The notes: generated by a model from the sequence alone, not told the origin. 64,000 nucleotides of DNA from Asterionellopsis glacialis (GCA_014885115.2 WKLE02000153.1:1-64000), one strand, 5' to 3'. Counted from the stretch's first letter, positions 31,986 to 43,876 are shown. Numbers and translations: made by a program.

Positions 31986-32814
31986 TCTAGTTGGTCTTTC
32001 TCGTTGCAAATTTCAACCTGTTTGCACTACAGCACATACAGTACAAGCACTCTGTGCGTTCCAATGTTTCGGATAGAAAACGGGCAAGGTCTCTACTGTT
32101 TCTGCTTTTTCGCAATTTCGTGTCTGTCGTTTACGTGTCCCTTTCTTCTGATGGGTGATGATGTGCGTGGTACGTCTGTGATGTGGTTATTCTTTGCGTT
32201 CTGTTGCTTCCTTCCTATGTTGCTTCTTTGGGAAAGAAAGAGACAGAAAAATTATTATGACGAATGCGACCTCTCGCTAAAAACCAACAGGGAAGAACAT
32301 ACGAAGACAATTTTTCTATAAATAAAGATGACGTATAATAGCGAATCCTATTGATTGAAACAAAAAGATATGCATAATGTGACATTAAATATCCCTCTAC
32401 CGGTACTTTCAATGAGTCTAAGGTACATTTTCTGTAGTATTTTTATACGTCAATAATTAATTTTGTCTGTGCACAGATGCATCGGATTCGAAGAAGGGTC
32501 CGTTGGTGCTCATCAAGATTACGAATGTTGCGGTTCCTGATTCGCTTGCAAGATTCTTATTTTTTTCTTTTTTAAAATTAGTATGTATCTGAACGTCCTA
32601 TCCTTCGATATCTCGTCTTTTCCGCAAAACATTCAATTGAAAAGATAATTCGGTTTTATCATATGTTCCATTGTTTACTTTTGAGTAGATAGTGTACACG
32701 CAATAGCAGCAGAAACAAATCATCTTTGTACACGCAATTCATATTTATTAGTATTACCTTTTTGAATTTACTCTTTCTATGGTAGGGTTTTAGACACCAT
32801 GAATAAACGTCTAT
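31986..32814. other. Spacer upstream of the phosphoglycerate mutase
   Basis: This lies between two minus-strand genes and includes the mutase promoter and the AIM24 gene 3' flank. Forward and reverse frames of 65-115 codons here lack recognisable features. I see no RNA gene. Confidence 0.5.
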
Positions 32815-34371
32815 CTAATCATCATCTGTGAAGAAATCCCACAATGTCTTTAACACTTCACCAACACCACCTCCTTCACTGTCAACATCCATATCAGCGC
32901 CTGTGTCAAAACTTTCTGAGCTTTCATTATCGCCATCGTATGTTGAAAAAGTAGTTTCATCATTAAATTCATTTTGAAATTGATCATTATCATCTTGCAT
33001 AGTTGTTGAGAAACTTGATGAATCATCTTGAAATGTAGTTTCAGAGGAGGATGACGACGATGAAGCAAATATATCATCATTACCAAAAGGAGAATCATCT
33101 GTTGTTGTTTCGGATGATGGTGGTGTTTCCTCTGGTGCAGCAGCAGCATCACCAAATAAAGCGGATGGTGAATCGGGATCAACAGTAGTAGTGCTAGCCG
33201 TATCTCCCATCATTCCAGAAGATGCTACAGTTGCTTGTCGGTCTGCTTCAACGGCTGCATCTGTTGCTGCAACCATGTCTTCTCCACCACCTTCTGTACC
33301 CTCAGCTGCAGCATCACCAACGCCTGCTGCAGCTGCTGCATCACCTGCAGCTTCACCTTCTCCTCCTCCACCACCCATACCTATCGGAATACCTAAACCA
33401 ATACCACCACCACTAGGTACACGTCTTGCAATTTCACTAATCATACGATCTGGTGGCAATCCTTGTAACCAAACTGTACCCGGTCCCTTCAATGTGGTTA
33501 TGAATAAACCTTCGCCACCAAACATGACATTTTTAAATCCTGTCATGGTTTCTACATCATATTCTACTCCAGATGTAAATGCAACTAAACTTCCTGATGA
33601 TATACGGATGGTTTCACCTGTGTCTAATTCTTTTTTCACGAGTGTTCCACCAGCCTTCACAAAGACATCACCCTCACCAGTTAAAGATTGTAATATAAAA
33701 CCTTCACCACCAAAGAAACCTGTTGTAAACTTTTTCGTAAATTCCATTTCAATGTTTACTGAAGGATTACTTGCTAAATAGGCACCACGTTGACATATCA
33801 ATTTACCATCATAATCATTTAAACTTAATTTGATAATTTTACTTGGAAAATCAGTACCCAAGGCAACACTCCCCTGTTGCTGCTGTGGTTGTCCTTCTGG
33901 TGGTGTAAAGGTAAAGTCGGAGATAAACATATTTTGTCCTGTCATCATGCGTTTAAATCCATCCGACAAACCACCTGATCCTGCCGTTGTTTCCATATTA
34001 ACACCATGTGTCATATATATCATGGCGCCCGATTCAGCACGTAACACTTGTCCTGGTTGTAATGTGACGGTGCATATTTGTGATTCTTCACCTTCAATTT
34101 TACTGGCTACATCAAAGTTAATTGGTATTGGTGCAGGAAGGGCAGAAGAAGAATCTGGAGAAGGGACCATACTGGTGGCATTTTCGGAGGACAACGAATG
34201 TTGTTCGTCATTCTTAGTTTTGTTATTGGATTTACCATCGGAAAAATATCTTTCTGTTGTAGTTAAAACACTATTAATAGGATAACATTGTCGTTGTATT
34301 CCTATTCTTTGTATAACCAAAGTCGTAGGACGAGTTGAGGCAGCACGCACTATTGCTGCCCTCATCATCAT
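32815..34371 (-). CDS. AIM24-family protein
   Basis: Single-exon gene of 518 residues. The basic Arg/Ala-rich N-terminus (MMMRAAIVRAASTRPTTLVI) looks like a mitochondrial presequence. Residues about 85-330 form the AIM24/TIGR00266 beta-prism domain: CTVTLQPGQVLRAESGAMIY, the Gly-rich ATAGSGGLSDGFKRMM-like block, FFGGEGFILQSLTGEGDVFV and MFGGEGLFITTLKGPGTVWL. In yeast AIM24 is needed for stability of the MICOS complex at mitochondrial cristae. The C-terminal 180 residues are low-complexity (Ala/Gly/Glu then Asp/Ser/Thr) and absent from short family members, so their role is unknown. The gene is divergent from the Rossmann-protein gene. Confidence 0.88.
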   Translation of the reverse strand: MMMRAAIVRAASTRPTTLVIQRIGIQRQCYPINSVLTTTERYFSDGKSNNKTKNDEQHSLSSENATSMVPSPDSSSALPAPIPINFDVASKIEGEESQICTVTLQPGQVLRAESGAMIYMTHGVNMETTAGSGGLSDGFKRMMTGQNMFISDFTFTPPEGQPQQQQGSVALGTDFPSKIIKLSLNDYDGKLICQRGAYLASNPSVNIEMEFTKKFTTGFFGGEGFILQSLTGEGDVFVKAGGTLVKKELDTGETIRISSGSLVAFTSGVEYDVETMTGFKNVMFGGEGLFITTLKGPGTVWLQGLPPDRMISEIARRVPSGGGIGLGIPIGMGGGGGEGEAAGDAAAAAGVGDAAAEGTEGGGEDMVAATDAAVEADRQATVASSGMMGDTASTTTVDPDSPSALFGDAAAAPEETPPSSETTTDDSPFGNDDIFASSSSSSSETTFQDDSSSFSTTMQDDNDQFQNEFNDETTFSTYDGDNESSESFDTGADMDVDSEGGGVGEVLKTLWDFFTDDD

Positions 34372-34947
34372 GGTGGCTTGTTTGTCTATCTACAGTAAGA
34401 TCACTATGGACAAGGTTCCATCATCTGATCTTCTGCGTTCTCCTTTGGCTTCTCATCACTTCTCCCTCCCCCCGGTTCACCGGGCACGTTTCAAAAATCT
34501 CTCTTACATTGCTTGTCTGCGCGTCTTGTCTTTTATCCGGACAAGTTGATTTCTCTGTTCTTGTGGTCGGTTCGTCAACCAAACAGACGGACACACAAAC
34601 AGTCAGGCAAAGTTGAAGTTCGGTTTTTGATTTTTGTACACCGCACACTCTCTAGAGGGAGGACTCAGTACTGTAGTTTAGTCCTACGTAAACGCTACTA
34701 GAGTCCATTGTATGTGTGAAAGAAACACAAGCAAGCGCATCTTTGTTTTTCAATCTCTGCGTCGCATCAGAACTTTTCATATCTTGAGAACGAACGAGAT
34801 GAACACGCAGCTGTTTGCTGTGTCCACACAGAACTCACAGAACATACTTACAATCATCAATAAGCGACATCACATTAGAATAGTAGAGAACTATTAGAAA
34901 ACTTTGATTGCATTATAATATAGTCTCTTCTAGAGAGTTTTTAAATT
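34372..34947. promoter_or_regulatory. Divergent promoter spacer
   Basis: A 576-bp spacer between AIM24 (-) and the plastid Rossmann protein gene (+); it must hold both promoters. CTCTAGAGGGAGGACT near 34650-34665 and CTTCTAGAGAG near 34925-34937 belong to the CTAG-palindrome family. No gene is visible. Confidence 0.5.
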
Positions 34948-36946
34948 ATGGTAACGTTACAAAGGTTCAAAGTAGCATGGTGTCTCACTACCTGGATCTT
35001 CTTTCTATCGACTCAAGTACCGGTAGTCAATGCATTCAACACTCTTCCCCGAACAAATACTGCTGCTCTTGTTGGTACTAAATATATTAGTAATAACCAT
35101 CGTCATAAGTCATCAGCATCATCATTACTTTTTGCACGGAGACATCGACAACAGCGTCCATATTATGGTGATGATAAAAATACTGGTGGTGATGGTCGAC
35201 AAAAAGAGCGTCAAATTGATAGACCTACACAAACGACAACTGAATTGATAGGTCCATCCATTATACCATCGAAACCTAAAATTGTGGTTTTAGGTGCCAC
35301 AGGTAAAATTGGTCGTCTTGTCGTACAACAGCTCTTAAATACAAATTTAGATATTACAGTTGTGGCACTTGTACGAAATTATGATAAGGCATGTCAAGTT
35401 TTATATGGTGACGATAAAGAGGATAAATTGGTTCTGAAGAATAACAAAAAAGGGGGACCTCAATTGCAAATAGTGGAAGGTGATTTAGTCCCACCTGAAG
35501 AATTACCAGGGTATATGGAAGAAAAGGAAGAGGATTATTTAGTATGGAAAGAAACAGCAGAAAGTGCCTCACGATTTTATACAAAAACAAAAGTGGAAGA
35601 TTATGATAATCGTGATTTGTTACCTGATATCAATGAAGCACTGAGTGATGCTATCCGTGGTTGCACTACCATCATAAGTTGTGTAGGTGCTGTACGGCCC
35701 ACCAATGTATGGACAGACCTACTAGCTATACCCTTTTGGCGTTTACTCCGTAAGGACGTGTCCAGCTGGTGTCGTGACGGACGACATCCCTATTACGTCC
35801 ATTATGCATCGACGCGTAAAGTGTTGGGATTTGCGGAAAGTGAACAACGACGTCGTGAGGCTGCAGCCATTGCTCAATACGAAGACAATGATCAGTTATT
35901 GGATATGCCCCAAGTGCCAAAAATACGGATTGTACGGATATCAGATTTGTGTGTATCGTACCAACCATGGGACTTTGTACCACTCGTCACGAATACAATC
36001 CAATCTCTGGTATTTCGATATCAAAATATGGCAGAACAATTATTAGAACAAAGTACATTTGTGGAAACCGTTGTATTACGACCGGGTGATTTAGTAGATG
36101 AAGAACGAGTAAGTATTACCACACACGATACACAAAAATACACACAAGGATGTGTGCTGGTTGTTTTTTGTAAGTTCCTTGAACTTGCTTACCCCTCTTT
36201 CTCTTTGTTCCCAATTTTCACTGTTTTTCTTCGACAAATAGAATGTAAATACCACAACATTGCAAGTTGATTCAAGTGGTGTTGTTCCTTCTCCTGCAAG
36301 AGTAGGACGTGCTGATGTTGCATCCATGGCTGTAGCTGCAACATTATTTCAAACTGATCCTAAGTCTGGCAAGGCAAAAGGCAACAACATAAATCCTCAA
36401 TCCAATGTCATACATGAAAATTATCATGACGGTGAACAAATACTACCCTTTCATTATACATTAGGAATGAGATGGACAAGTCAAGACTTAAAACCATATC
36501 CGCCACAGGGACTAAAATCAGATGGTCTATCTGATGCACAAGAATGTATGAATCAAGTATTAAAGGTAGAACGAGGAAAGGAAAAACGGAAGAAACGGAT
36601 GAAATATAAAAATATTGATGACCCAATTTCTGTCAAATTAAGTCGACATGTACGAAGACGTACCAGGGCATTAAAGCCATATGGGATATGTGTAGCAATC
36701 CCATCCTATTTCTTGTTGGGGTTAGTCTTTACAACGTTAACTCGAACTATTGTACCCTACATACCTGGAGCTCACCGGATGACACCATGGGTATCCAAAA
36801 TAAAAGATATGATTGCAACAATCTTAATGAGATATATTCCTCAAATCAATATTACATTCCCAAGACAAATCCGATTTCTTACAAACTTCTTCTCTGCATT
36901 GCCACTAGCAAAACAGGCGGCTACAAAATCTTATATTTCTCTTTAA
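34948..36946 (+). CDS. Plastid-targeted NAD(P)-binding Rossmann protein (NmrA/SDR-like)
   Basis: Two exons, join(34948..36108, 36242..36946), 621 residues; the 133-nt phase-0 intron gives DLVDEER-NVNTTTLQVDSSG. The N-terminus is a signal peptide (about residues 1-29) followed by VNAFNTLP, resembling the diatom plastid motif. The Rossmann core begins KPKIVVLGATGKIGRLVVQQ (about residue 110) with a GxTGxxG dinucleotide loop, and continues through CTTIISCVGAVRPTNVW and VETVVLRPGDLV. Atypical SDR/NmrA proteins of this kind act as reductases, epimerases or assembly factors; I cannot choose between them. The C-terminal half has a charged linker and one membrane helix (ICVAIPSYFLLGLVFTTLT), suggesting thylakoid or envelope anchoring. 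Confidence 0.8.
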
Positions 36947-37254
36947 AACGGAACCAAAGGATTGATGAAAGTTCTGCTCGCGAGAGAAAGATCTATATAA
37001 TTTGTTTATTTTTAATTCTAGAGATAAAGTTTTTGATTCTAGCGCTTTTCTATAATTTGTACAATATATATCCATATGTTTTAGAGGAATTCATGGGAAC
37101 AAAAAATGTTTCTAATCACGGGAAAAAATGGAATGTGTCAGCTTTGGCTTGTAACGTGAAGAGCAGTGAGGACTCTTCTCCAAGTCTCAAGGGTGGCGAC
37201 TTCTCTTGTGAATGGAGAAGTCTTGACTGCATATTATATCCACTCGTATTGTCT
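36947..37254. other. Convergent spacer
   Basis: This 308-bp AT-rich stretch separates the stops of the Rossmann protein (+) and the GH99-like protein (-). I see nothing in it beyond 3' flank sequence. Confidence 0.5.
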
Positions 37255-40064
37255 CTAGGCCGAGTTGAAAGATACGGTTGCATCCCGAAGGATGTTCAGA
37301 TATAACTTTCCATATGCCTGATATTCGAGATCTTGAGTGAGATTGAATGGTTCTGCCGTAAGACCGACGTCAACAACAGGTTCAATCTGAGAATCTTCAT
37401 GCCATTCATTGAAGGAATTTATCATGACAATGCCTCCAGTATCAGAATCGGCAAGATTAAATGCTTCTGGGAGGAGTGCAGCGAACAGAGAACCCTCAGG
37501 TGCATCGGGGGTGAGCTTGCGTGACATGGCGGCATGGTCATTTTGAGGACGAACACCCCGATCATTGTATCCGGGTCCTAGAGCTGGAACAAAATCACAT
37601 CCACCATGACCCTTAGCAGCTTGGCGCCATGCACCTTGGGAAGTCTTGTAACGTTCAATACCTTCCTCTCCAACGTGCCGAGGCCTTCCGAGTGAGCCAT
37701 ACATATCGTAGTTCGTAACTGCGTCCAAGGATTCAAATAGTTCATAAGAACTACTATCCGGACTTCCAAAGGCTGCGTCACCAACAATGTAGATATCATA
37801 ACCATTTTCTTTGACGGCGCTCCTGACACGGATAGCAAACTCTTCAAGATCACCTCTCATTCCAAGCACACGGGCAAGGTACACATAAACTACTGGTCGA
37901 CCTGTTTTTTGAAAGATTGAGAAATTGGGTTAGGAGAATGGAACAACTTTGAGAAACTTAGAAATATTTCATTTTCATATTTTTGTCAACTTACCGCCGA
38001 TCTTGTAGTAGTTAGAATCCGAAAAGTAGGTCTTTGCCATGTAATCAAAGTCGAGTTCGATTTTATCCATATCGAGTTCAAAGTCTGTGTCAGCCATGTT
38101 TCCATTGGTTGCTAAACGGGTAGCTTCGTAAAACAAGGCAATTTTGGTTCCCGGTAAATCTGGGTGTGGCATGATAATATCTCGTGTAGTGATATCCGTT
38201 GTAGAGCCTGGACCCCACCAACTTGTAACCCAAAGCTTCACATTGGCACTTTTTGTCCAAGCAAGATGTTGTGCAACGATTGCTGGATCACGATCAGAAT
38301 ACTCCCCAAGCAATGGGAGTTGGGGTGGCTCCAACTCACCACGCAAGTACTCCTTTTCGTGGAAATCATTATTGCCATGCCAGGGATAATAATACTGTGA
38401 TTCGTAAAAAAAGTGATAGAGAAAGCAAGGGATTTGTTAGCAATAAGTTGTGGTCTTATTAACAAAACTTCATCAGTAAAGGTAATATATGTACGTACCA
38501 CCCCAACCGTAAGGTCGCCTTCATATTCCGGATATGGCACAGGTGGTTCCTCGTCCTGAAGAGTTAAGGTATTTCCATTTGTGGTCGCACGCACGATATC
38601 AAGAAATAGGGAGCCATACGATCCGTAATTAAGATCTTGTGTCATGCTCATGGGGGATACTGTATTCCCAGCATCGATGCTAACTGGCTCAATCTGTGTG
38701 TCCTCACTCCACATATTCCAAGAATTGATCATTAAAATTTTTCCGGCCGAATTGTCAACCAATTCTAATCCATTGGCCATTAAAGATTGAAACAGGGATC
38801 CAACGGGTGCATATGGGCTTAAACGCCGTGACATGGCAGTCAGACCACCTTGAGTAGCCCTAGCGTTGAAGCCTGGAGTCACGGAAGGGATGAAACCACA
38901 CTCTTGAAGTGCTGCTGCATCTTTCCATTTCAGTTGTTTCTCTTTGTATGCTTCGATTCCACTCTCATATGCATAACGGCGCATCCCCATTGACCCATAC
39001 ACATCAAAATTTGTGACGGCATCTAAGGAATCGAAGGCTGCGAAACTGCCGTTTCTGGGGGGGGGAGTTGCAAAAGCATGATCACCAACAATGTAGATAT
39101 TTTTATATCCATTGTCAGCAGCAGCAGTCCTTATCAAGTTAATGACTTCCTCAAAAATACCTTTACCTTCCAACCACCGTGTTAGATAGACATATACAAC
39201 TGGGCGGCCATCAATGGTAAGATAGTTGGGGTCACTGAAATAAACCCTTGCCATGTAATCGATGTCAGCATATATCTCGTCAACCGACATCGTATCCGCA
39301 GGAATACGTTTCTTAGCATCATAGTGCATTGCAATTTTAGTTCCTCGTAGTTCAGCGTGATTCATAATGTGATTCCTAGTTGTAATGTCTCCTGTAGAAC
39401 CACGACCTTGCCAATCTAAAACCCAAAGGTTGATGTTGGCTTGCCGGGTCCACTGTAAATGCTTCGAAATAACAGAAGAATCACGGTGGTTGTACGCACC
39501 CAGCTCTGGAAACTGAGGAGGATCAAGTTGGCGACGCAAGTAATTACCTTCACTAAAGCCGTCATCATATGGGTAATAGTACACTCCGACAAGTAATTCT
39601 GGTTCTTGGGGTGATGATTCATCACTGCTGCTCGAGTCATCCCTACTGTTGAACTGATACCCAGTCTCATCACTGCTGAAGTCTTGGCTGTTATTGTCCG
39701 GATTCGGGTTTCCCTGAGGTTGTTCATGGTCATCCAATCCATTGGGTTCTTGAGAAGCTTTTTCTCCGTCGTTGTAGTATTTCATACCAAGACCTAGACC
39801 AACACCGAACGAACAGAAAAGAAGAGCAAGTATGGCAACGGGGAGTAACCATCCAGGGTACCTTTTAGCATTTCGTTCCTTCTCGATAGAAGATTCCTTT
39901 GTTCCGTCATCAGAACTATCCGACTCAAATGTAGGACTTCGAAGAATCGATTTCCTAACATTTGTATTATCATTAGTAAATTGACTTGCAACTATGCCTG
40001 TTTCGATCGTGTCCTCCATGGTGACTGAAGCATCGTCGGGAGAGGAAACACTTGAAAAGTCCAT
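37255..40064 (-). CDS. Type II membrane protein with two tandem GH99-like domains
   Basis: Three exons, complement(join(37255..37901, 37995..38394, 38499..40064)), 870 residues from ATG 40064; both junctions are in phase. A cytoplasmic tail of about 65 residues precedes a membrane helix (YPGWLLPVAILALLFCSFGV and GLGLGMKYY), then an acidic stalk. Two homologous luminal domains follow, each with a GVxYYP start, a DITTRxxIM motif, RPVVYVYL, YIVGDxAF, LDAVTNxDxYGS and MINSxNxWxEDxQIEP. They resemble GH99/WbsX-type domains (endo-alpha-mannosidase fold); the WxED/HED and QIEP segments are likely active-site elements. Intron 1 falls just before the second domain, as expected for an internal duplication. 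It is probably a Golgi or ER glycan-processing enzyme; specificity is not known. Confidence 0.8.
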
Positions 40065-40128
40065 TGTTTCAACCTTTTGATTGCTTTTATGGCACTCGTT
40101 CTTTTTATAGAGCTCCATTCCAATTTGT

Positions 40129-40186
40129 GTACACTCTCTGACAAGTTTTTTCTGAATTGCGTACACTCTCTGACAAGTTTTTTCTG
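40129..40186. repeat. 26-bp perfect direct repeat
   Basis: The word starting GTACACTCTCTGACAAG and ending TTTTTTCTG occurs twice, identical over 26 bases, with a 32-base period. It lies just upstream of the chosen start of the GH99-like gene, so it is probably in its 5' UTR. Confidence 0.85.
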
Positions 40187-40285
40187 TAAAGAGATGAAAG
40201 GATGGAACTCCGCCGGGGTAGGGGTCGGAACGAAAAGATGACCGCATCTGAGGATGACTGTATTGGAATTCATTCCGAATTTCTT

Positions 40286-40373
40286 CCAACCTTGGTTGGT
40301 ATGTTGTACCAATTAAATATATAAATTTTTTGAATATTATAATTTCGTCCAACTTTGGTTGGTACGTTGTTCC
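40286..40373. repeat. Imperfect tandem repeat with CCAAC/GTTGG palindromes
   Basis: CCAACCTTGGTTGGTATGTTG at 40286 onward and CCAACTTTGGTTGGTACGTTG at 40349 onward share a 25-base core, with similar AT-rich sequence after each. The period is 63 bases. A weaker echo (GTACGTTGTAC) lies right of the N run near 40564, so the gap may hide more units. Confidence 0.7.
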
Positions 40374-40508
40374 GATTTCATTTATATATATTTCTATAAT
40401 AATAAGTATTGGATTCCAATAAAATTCTTGTCCTTAAATATAAGAGATTGTAAATGGATTATAAAAATCTTAGACTCCGTCTACTACTAACTGTCTTCAA
40501 ATTTGGGT

Positions 40509-40553
40509 NNNNNNNNNNNNNNNNNNNNNNNNNNNNNNNNNNNNNNNNNNNNN
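40509..40553. other. Run of 45 ambiguous bases (assembly gap)
   Basis: Forty-five N in a row, bordered by AT-rich repeat sequence. It marks an unresolved join, and the true length may differ. Confidence 0.98.
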
Positions 40554-41046
40554 TATATAAGTAGTACGTTGTACAATTTTTTTTGAAAGCAAACTACGTA
40601 CCGTAGCCTCTACTAGTTGCCTGCCGTTAAAATGAGGTGAGACAAAATATGCAAAAAAATACACGGAAAGTATTCCGGAATCTAGTGAACTTTGTATGTA
40701 CGTCGATCGTACCCCGACTCCAAAGTCATATCTCATATCCCGGAAACGGAGGGAGAAGAAAAGGTGCGTCCGCACAATCTAAATCTGTTGGGTCCACGAC
40801 GTCTCTCTCTCTGCAGGAATAGAAACGCAAACAAAAAACGCACAGACACTTGAAACGCGCGCCTTTCAACAAAAACTTGCCAACCGACTGAAATCAACAG
40901 ACTCTTCCTTCCCTTCGAGACACATTCTTTCAAGGTCGCTGTAGACACCGTCGGGGGGGGGAGCAAATTGGATATGTCAATAAAGAAAGCGATCCTGCAT
41001 CGTTCATAGCAGGAAAGATATATATTTTGTTTGAGAATCATTCCAA

Positions 41047-43569
41047 ATGAAGCCATACGCTGCTTTTCGAACACGGCTTGTCGCAACTTTGAGACAACGT
41101 TCCAGTCCAACAATGCAGCCATGGTACCATTTCCACAATCTACAACATGATAGGAAACACGCAGTTACCCGGATTTTTTCAACGGGCACCCAGAAAGAGA
41201 GAGATGACAATGGCGTTAAAAGTCAAATAAGACTGTCAAATAATGGTGACCTTGATCAATCTAGTACTGACCATACGTCTGAGGACCCACAAATAATGAC
41301 GAATATTATTCCGTCCATGGAAATTTTGGAAGATACGGCGAAACGGGCGGATGAAGCTTTAAAATTATCTTTGGAATCCACGGAAGACAATACAATATCA
41401 CAAACTTCAAGATTCACAGATATTGGAACCTGTCATGTTGCTGCGCTTTCAGCATGGGTGCAATGTGCAACAAAGTATACTCCTGACCTTCAAACTTCAC
41501 TAGCTCATGCAGAACGTGCTCATCAAATATTGCTTGAATGGAATTCGCTTTGCGCAACAAATGCCAATATTCCTCCACCATCAACTCTTTTGTATGGACA
41601 AGTCTTACATGCATGGAACAAGGGTGTGAGTAGGAAAGATCCGCTGACTAAAAGGTTTGAAGTGGATCCAAAACTGGTGGCTGATCGAGCTCTTGAACTA
41701 TTGGATACTTTACTACATTCGCAATCAGAGGTTCCCGATCAAAAAGATATTACAAAGCCTCCACCAACTCAACACCTTTTGTTTTACCATACAGTCATTC
41801 GCTTATGTACTAAAGTGACTTCAAAACGACAAAAACATTCTTTTCTACCAGAAGAACCTCTTGAGAGAACCAATCGGTTTTTGGAGTATTCCAATCTAGC
41901 GTCACAACTACTGGATGAGTTGGAAGTCAAAAGAGAAGAAATGCAACATTTCGAATTAGATGGTCACATTCGTAAAAGTTATCATGCTATCCTAAGAGCT
42001 TTTGCCCGAACAGCCAAGTTGGCAAGTGTGCGTGATCCAAACGACGAGCATTTGTACCAACAGATTAGCAGCAACGTCAAGGGCGGCGCATCAAAGGCAC
42101 AGAATGAAAAGGTATTAAAAGTTTCACAAAAAGCAGCGACAGAAGCAGAACGTATGTTGAACCAACTTCAAGAATTGTATGGTCCAGAATCTGCTACTCG
42201 ACATGTGTATATGGAAGTTCTCAAGGCATGGTGCCAAGTCCCTTCTCCAGTAGGTGCCAAGAAGGCACGCGATACGTTGCGTCTCATGGAACGGCAACCG
42301 CATGTACATGTACCAGACTCGTATCCATACTTTTTAGTATTAAATGCGTATGCAAAGGTTGCTCATCTTGTATCTTTTCGTGCAACAAATAGAATAGCAC
42401 CTGCATTTGAAGCTCATGATGTATTGGTCCGAATGGAAAAAAGGCTCAATGACTCAAATATAGAAATCAACAAAGAAGTGTCTTCTACGCAGAGTAATCA
42501 GGAGTTACATGATGAATACGAATCTGACGATGATGACGAAGAAGAAGAAGATAACTTGGGACAAAAGATGTCCATCGATAAAAATCCGGAACATGGTGGA
42601 GTGCCGGTTCCGGATGCCATGTGCTACGGTGCAGCTATCAATGCGTTTGCAAAAAGTAGAATAGGAAAAGGTAAACATAAACAATACCCTGCGCAGTTTG
42701 CAACTGCAATTCTAGACCGAATGGAGAGACTGTTTGAAGAAGGCAAGATAGTTGACCAGCCTAATTTGTACTGCTATGGAAATGCTCTTACAGCGTGGGC
42801 CAACCACGAGGGAGACTGGGCTGATGCGGCAAAGGAAGCCGAGAAAATGCTGGAAAGACTGGAGAACCATTTTTATCGAGCCAACGATCTGCAGACGGCC
42901 GTGGAAAACGGTGCCATCAGATTTTGGTACAATATCGTTCTTCGGAGAATTGCAGAAAGTAAACTAGAAGATGGTCCCGTTCGTGTGGAAAATATCCTGA
43001 CTCGTATGGAAGAACTGTATTTCGACTCGATATCGACAAAGTCTGCTATCGTGGTTGACCCCGACTCACGGAGCTATTATGCTGCAATTAAAGCATGGGC
43101 ACGCATTGGACACATCCGTGACATTTCGAGGGTCATACGTGCTAGGGACATTCTAAATAGGCTGATATCTATTCACGAACACAAGTTATCGCATCGACCA
43201 CCATCAGACAACTGTCATCCCACCACTGTATGTTACAATGGCGTAATTACAGCATGTGCCTACACATTGGGAGATGATAATCAGAATCAGGCACTACAGA
43301 TTGCACGCGAAACATTTCTTGACCTGTGCGAATCTCCATACTGTAAACCAAATACTGATACATTTGGTAAAATGATTCAATGCATTTCTCGTTTTGAGTC
43401 AAGAGCTGACAGAAGGGATAAGGAGATCGAAGAAATGTTTCAGATGTGCTGCGAGGCTGGTGAAGTTAATCCCTACGTATTACAAACCTTAAAACAGGTC
43501 ACAGAGAAAGACTTCTACGAAAAACTAACGGCTTCACAGAAAATCTTACTACCTTCAGAAATATCGTGA
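41047..43569 (+). CDS. Pentatricopeptide repeat-like protein, probably mitochondrial
   Basis: Single-exon gene of 840 residues. The N-terminus is basic and hydroxylated without acidic residues (MKPYAAFRTRLVATLRQRSS through VTRIFSTG), fitting a mitochondrial presequence. The body is a helical repeat protein with PPR-like units: STLLYGQVLHAWNKG, RHVYMEVLKAWCQV, AMCYGAAINAFAKSR, NLYCYGNALTAWANHEGD, SRSYYAAIKAWARIG and TVCYNGVITACAYT. PPR proteins bind organelle RNA and direct its processing, stability or translation. A very acidic insert (about residues 494-513, DDDDEEEEDN) interrupts the repeats. The target RNA cannot be predicted here because the repeats are divergent. Confidence 0.82.
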   Translation: MKPYAAFRTRLVATLRQRSSPTMQPWYHFHNLQHDRKHAVTRIFSTGTQKERDDNGVKSQIRLSNNGDLDQSSTDHTSEDPQIMTNIIPSMEILEDTAKRADEALKLSLESTEDNTISQTSRFTDIGTCHVAALSAWVQCATKYTPDLQTSLAHAERAHQILLEWNSLCATNANIPPPSTLLYGQVLHAWNKGVSRKDPLTKRFEVDPKLVADRALELLDTLLHSQSEVPDQKDITKPPPTQHLLFYHTVIRLCTKVTSKRQKHSFLPEEPLERTNRFLEYSNLASQLLDELEVKREEMQHFELDGHIRKSYHAILRAFARTAKLASVRDPNDEHLYQQISSNVKGGASKAQNEKVLKVSQKAATEAERMLNQLQELYGPESATRHVYMEVLKAWCQVPSPVGAKKARDTLRLMERQPHVHVPDSYPYFLVLNAYAKVAHLVSFRATNRIAPAFEAHDVLVRMEKRLNDSNIEINKEVSSTQSNQELHDEYESDDDDEEEEDNLGQKMSIDKNPEHGGVPVPDAMCYGAAINAFAKSRIGKGKHKQYPAQFATAILDRMERLFEEGKIVDQPNLYCYGNALTAWANHEGDWADAAKEAEKMLERLENHFYRANDLQTAVENGAIRFWYNIVLRRIAESKLEDGPVRVENILTRMEELYFDSISTKSAIVVDPDSRSYYAAIKAWARIGHIRDISRVIRARDILNRLISIHEHKLSHRPPSDNCHPTTVCYNGVITACAYTLGDDNQNQALQIARETFLDLCESPYCKPNTDTFGKMIQCISRFESRADRRDKEIEEMFQMCCEAGEVNPYVLQTLKQVTEKDFYEKLTASQKILLPSEIS

Positions 43570-43876
43570 AGTGTGCTACTTGTACACAGTTCTTGAACGC
43601 ATAGTAAGACTTTAGTATGTTGCACCGATTTGATTACAGTTTCTAGTCCGGCGATGACGAAATTCATATTCTAGCTTGTATACATATTCTTTTGAAACCA
43701 GTACAAGTTGTACCCATAACTTGGAAATGGACCTTTTTCGTTGCAATCTGTTGAAGTTGATGGTCTACAATTCTAGCTTGCCTTGAAAAACACCGGACAC
43801 AGAAGGGAGTAAATGTTAAAGATTGGCTAGATTAATTGATGGAGAGCTTTCTGGTCTATTAGCTCCAGAGCCGCGG
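43570..43876. other. Convergent spacer
   Basis: These are the 3' flanks of the PPR-like (+) and adenylyl-cyclase-like (-) genes. I see nothing else in it. Confidence 0.5.

Larger units (their letters stand above)
40065..41046. other. Repeat-rich spacer with an assembly gap
   Basis: This is the divergent spacer between the GH99-like (-) and PPR-like (+) genes. It holds a perfect 26-bp duplication (40129-40154 and 40161-40186), a pair of CCAACYTTGGTTGG inverted elements in a loose 63-bp tandem repeat, and an N run at 40509-40553. I see no gene. Confidence 0.6.

Noticed and set aside
40497..40775. Reverse frame running through the N run
   Set aside because: It depends on unknown bases and has no recognisable protein feature.
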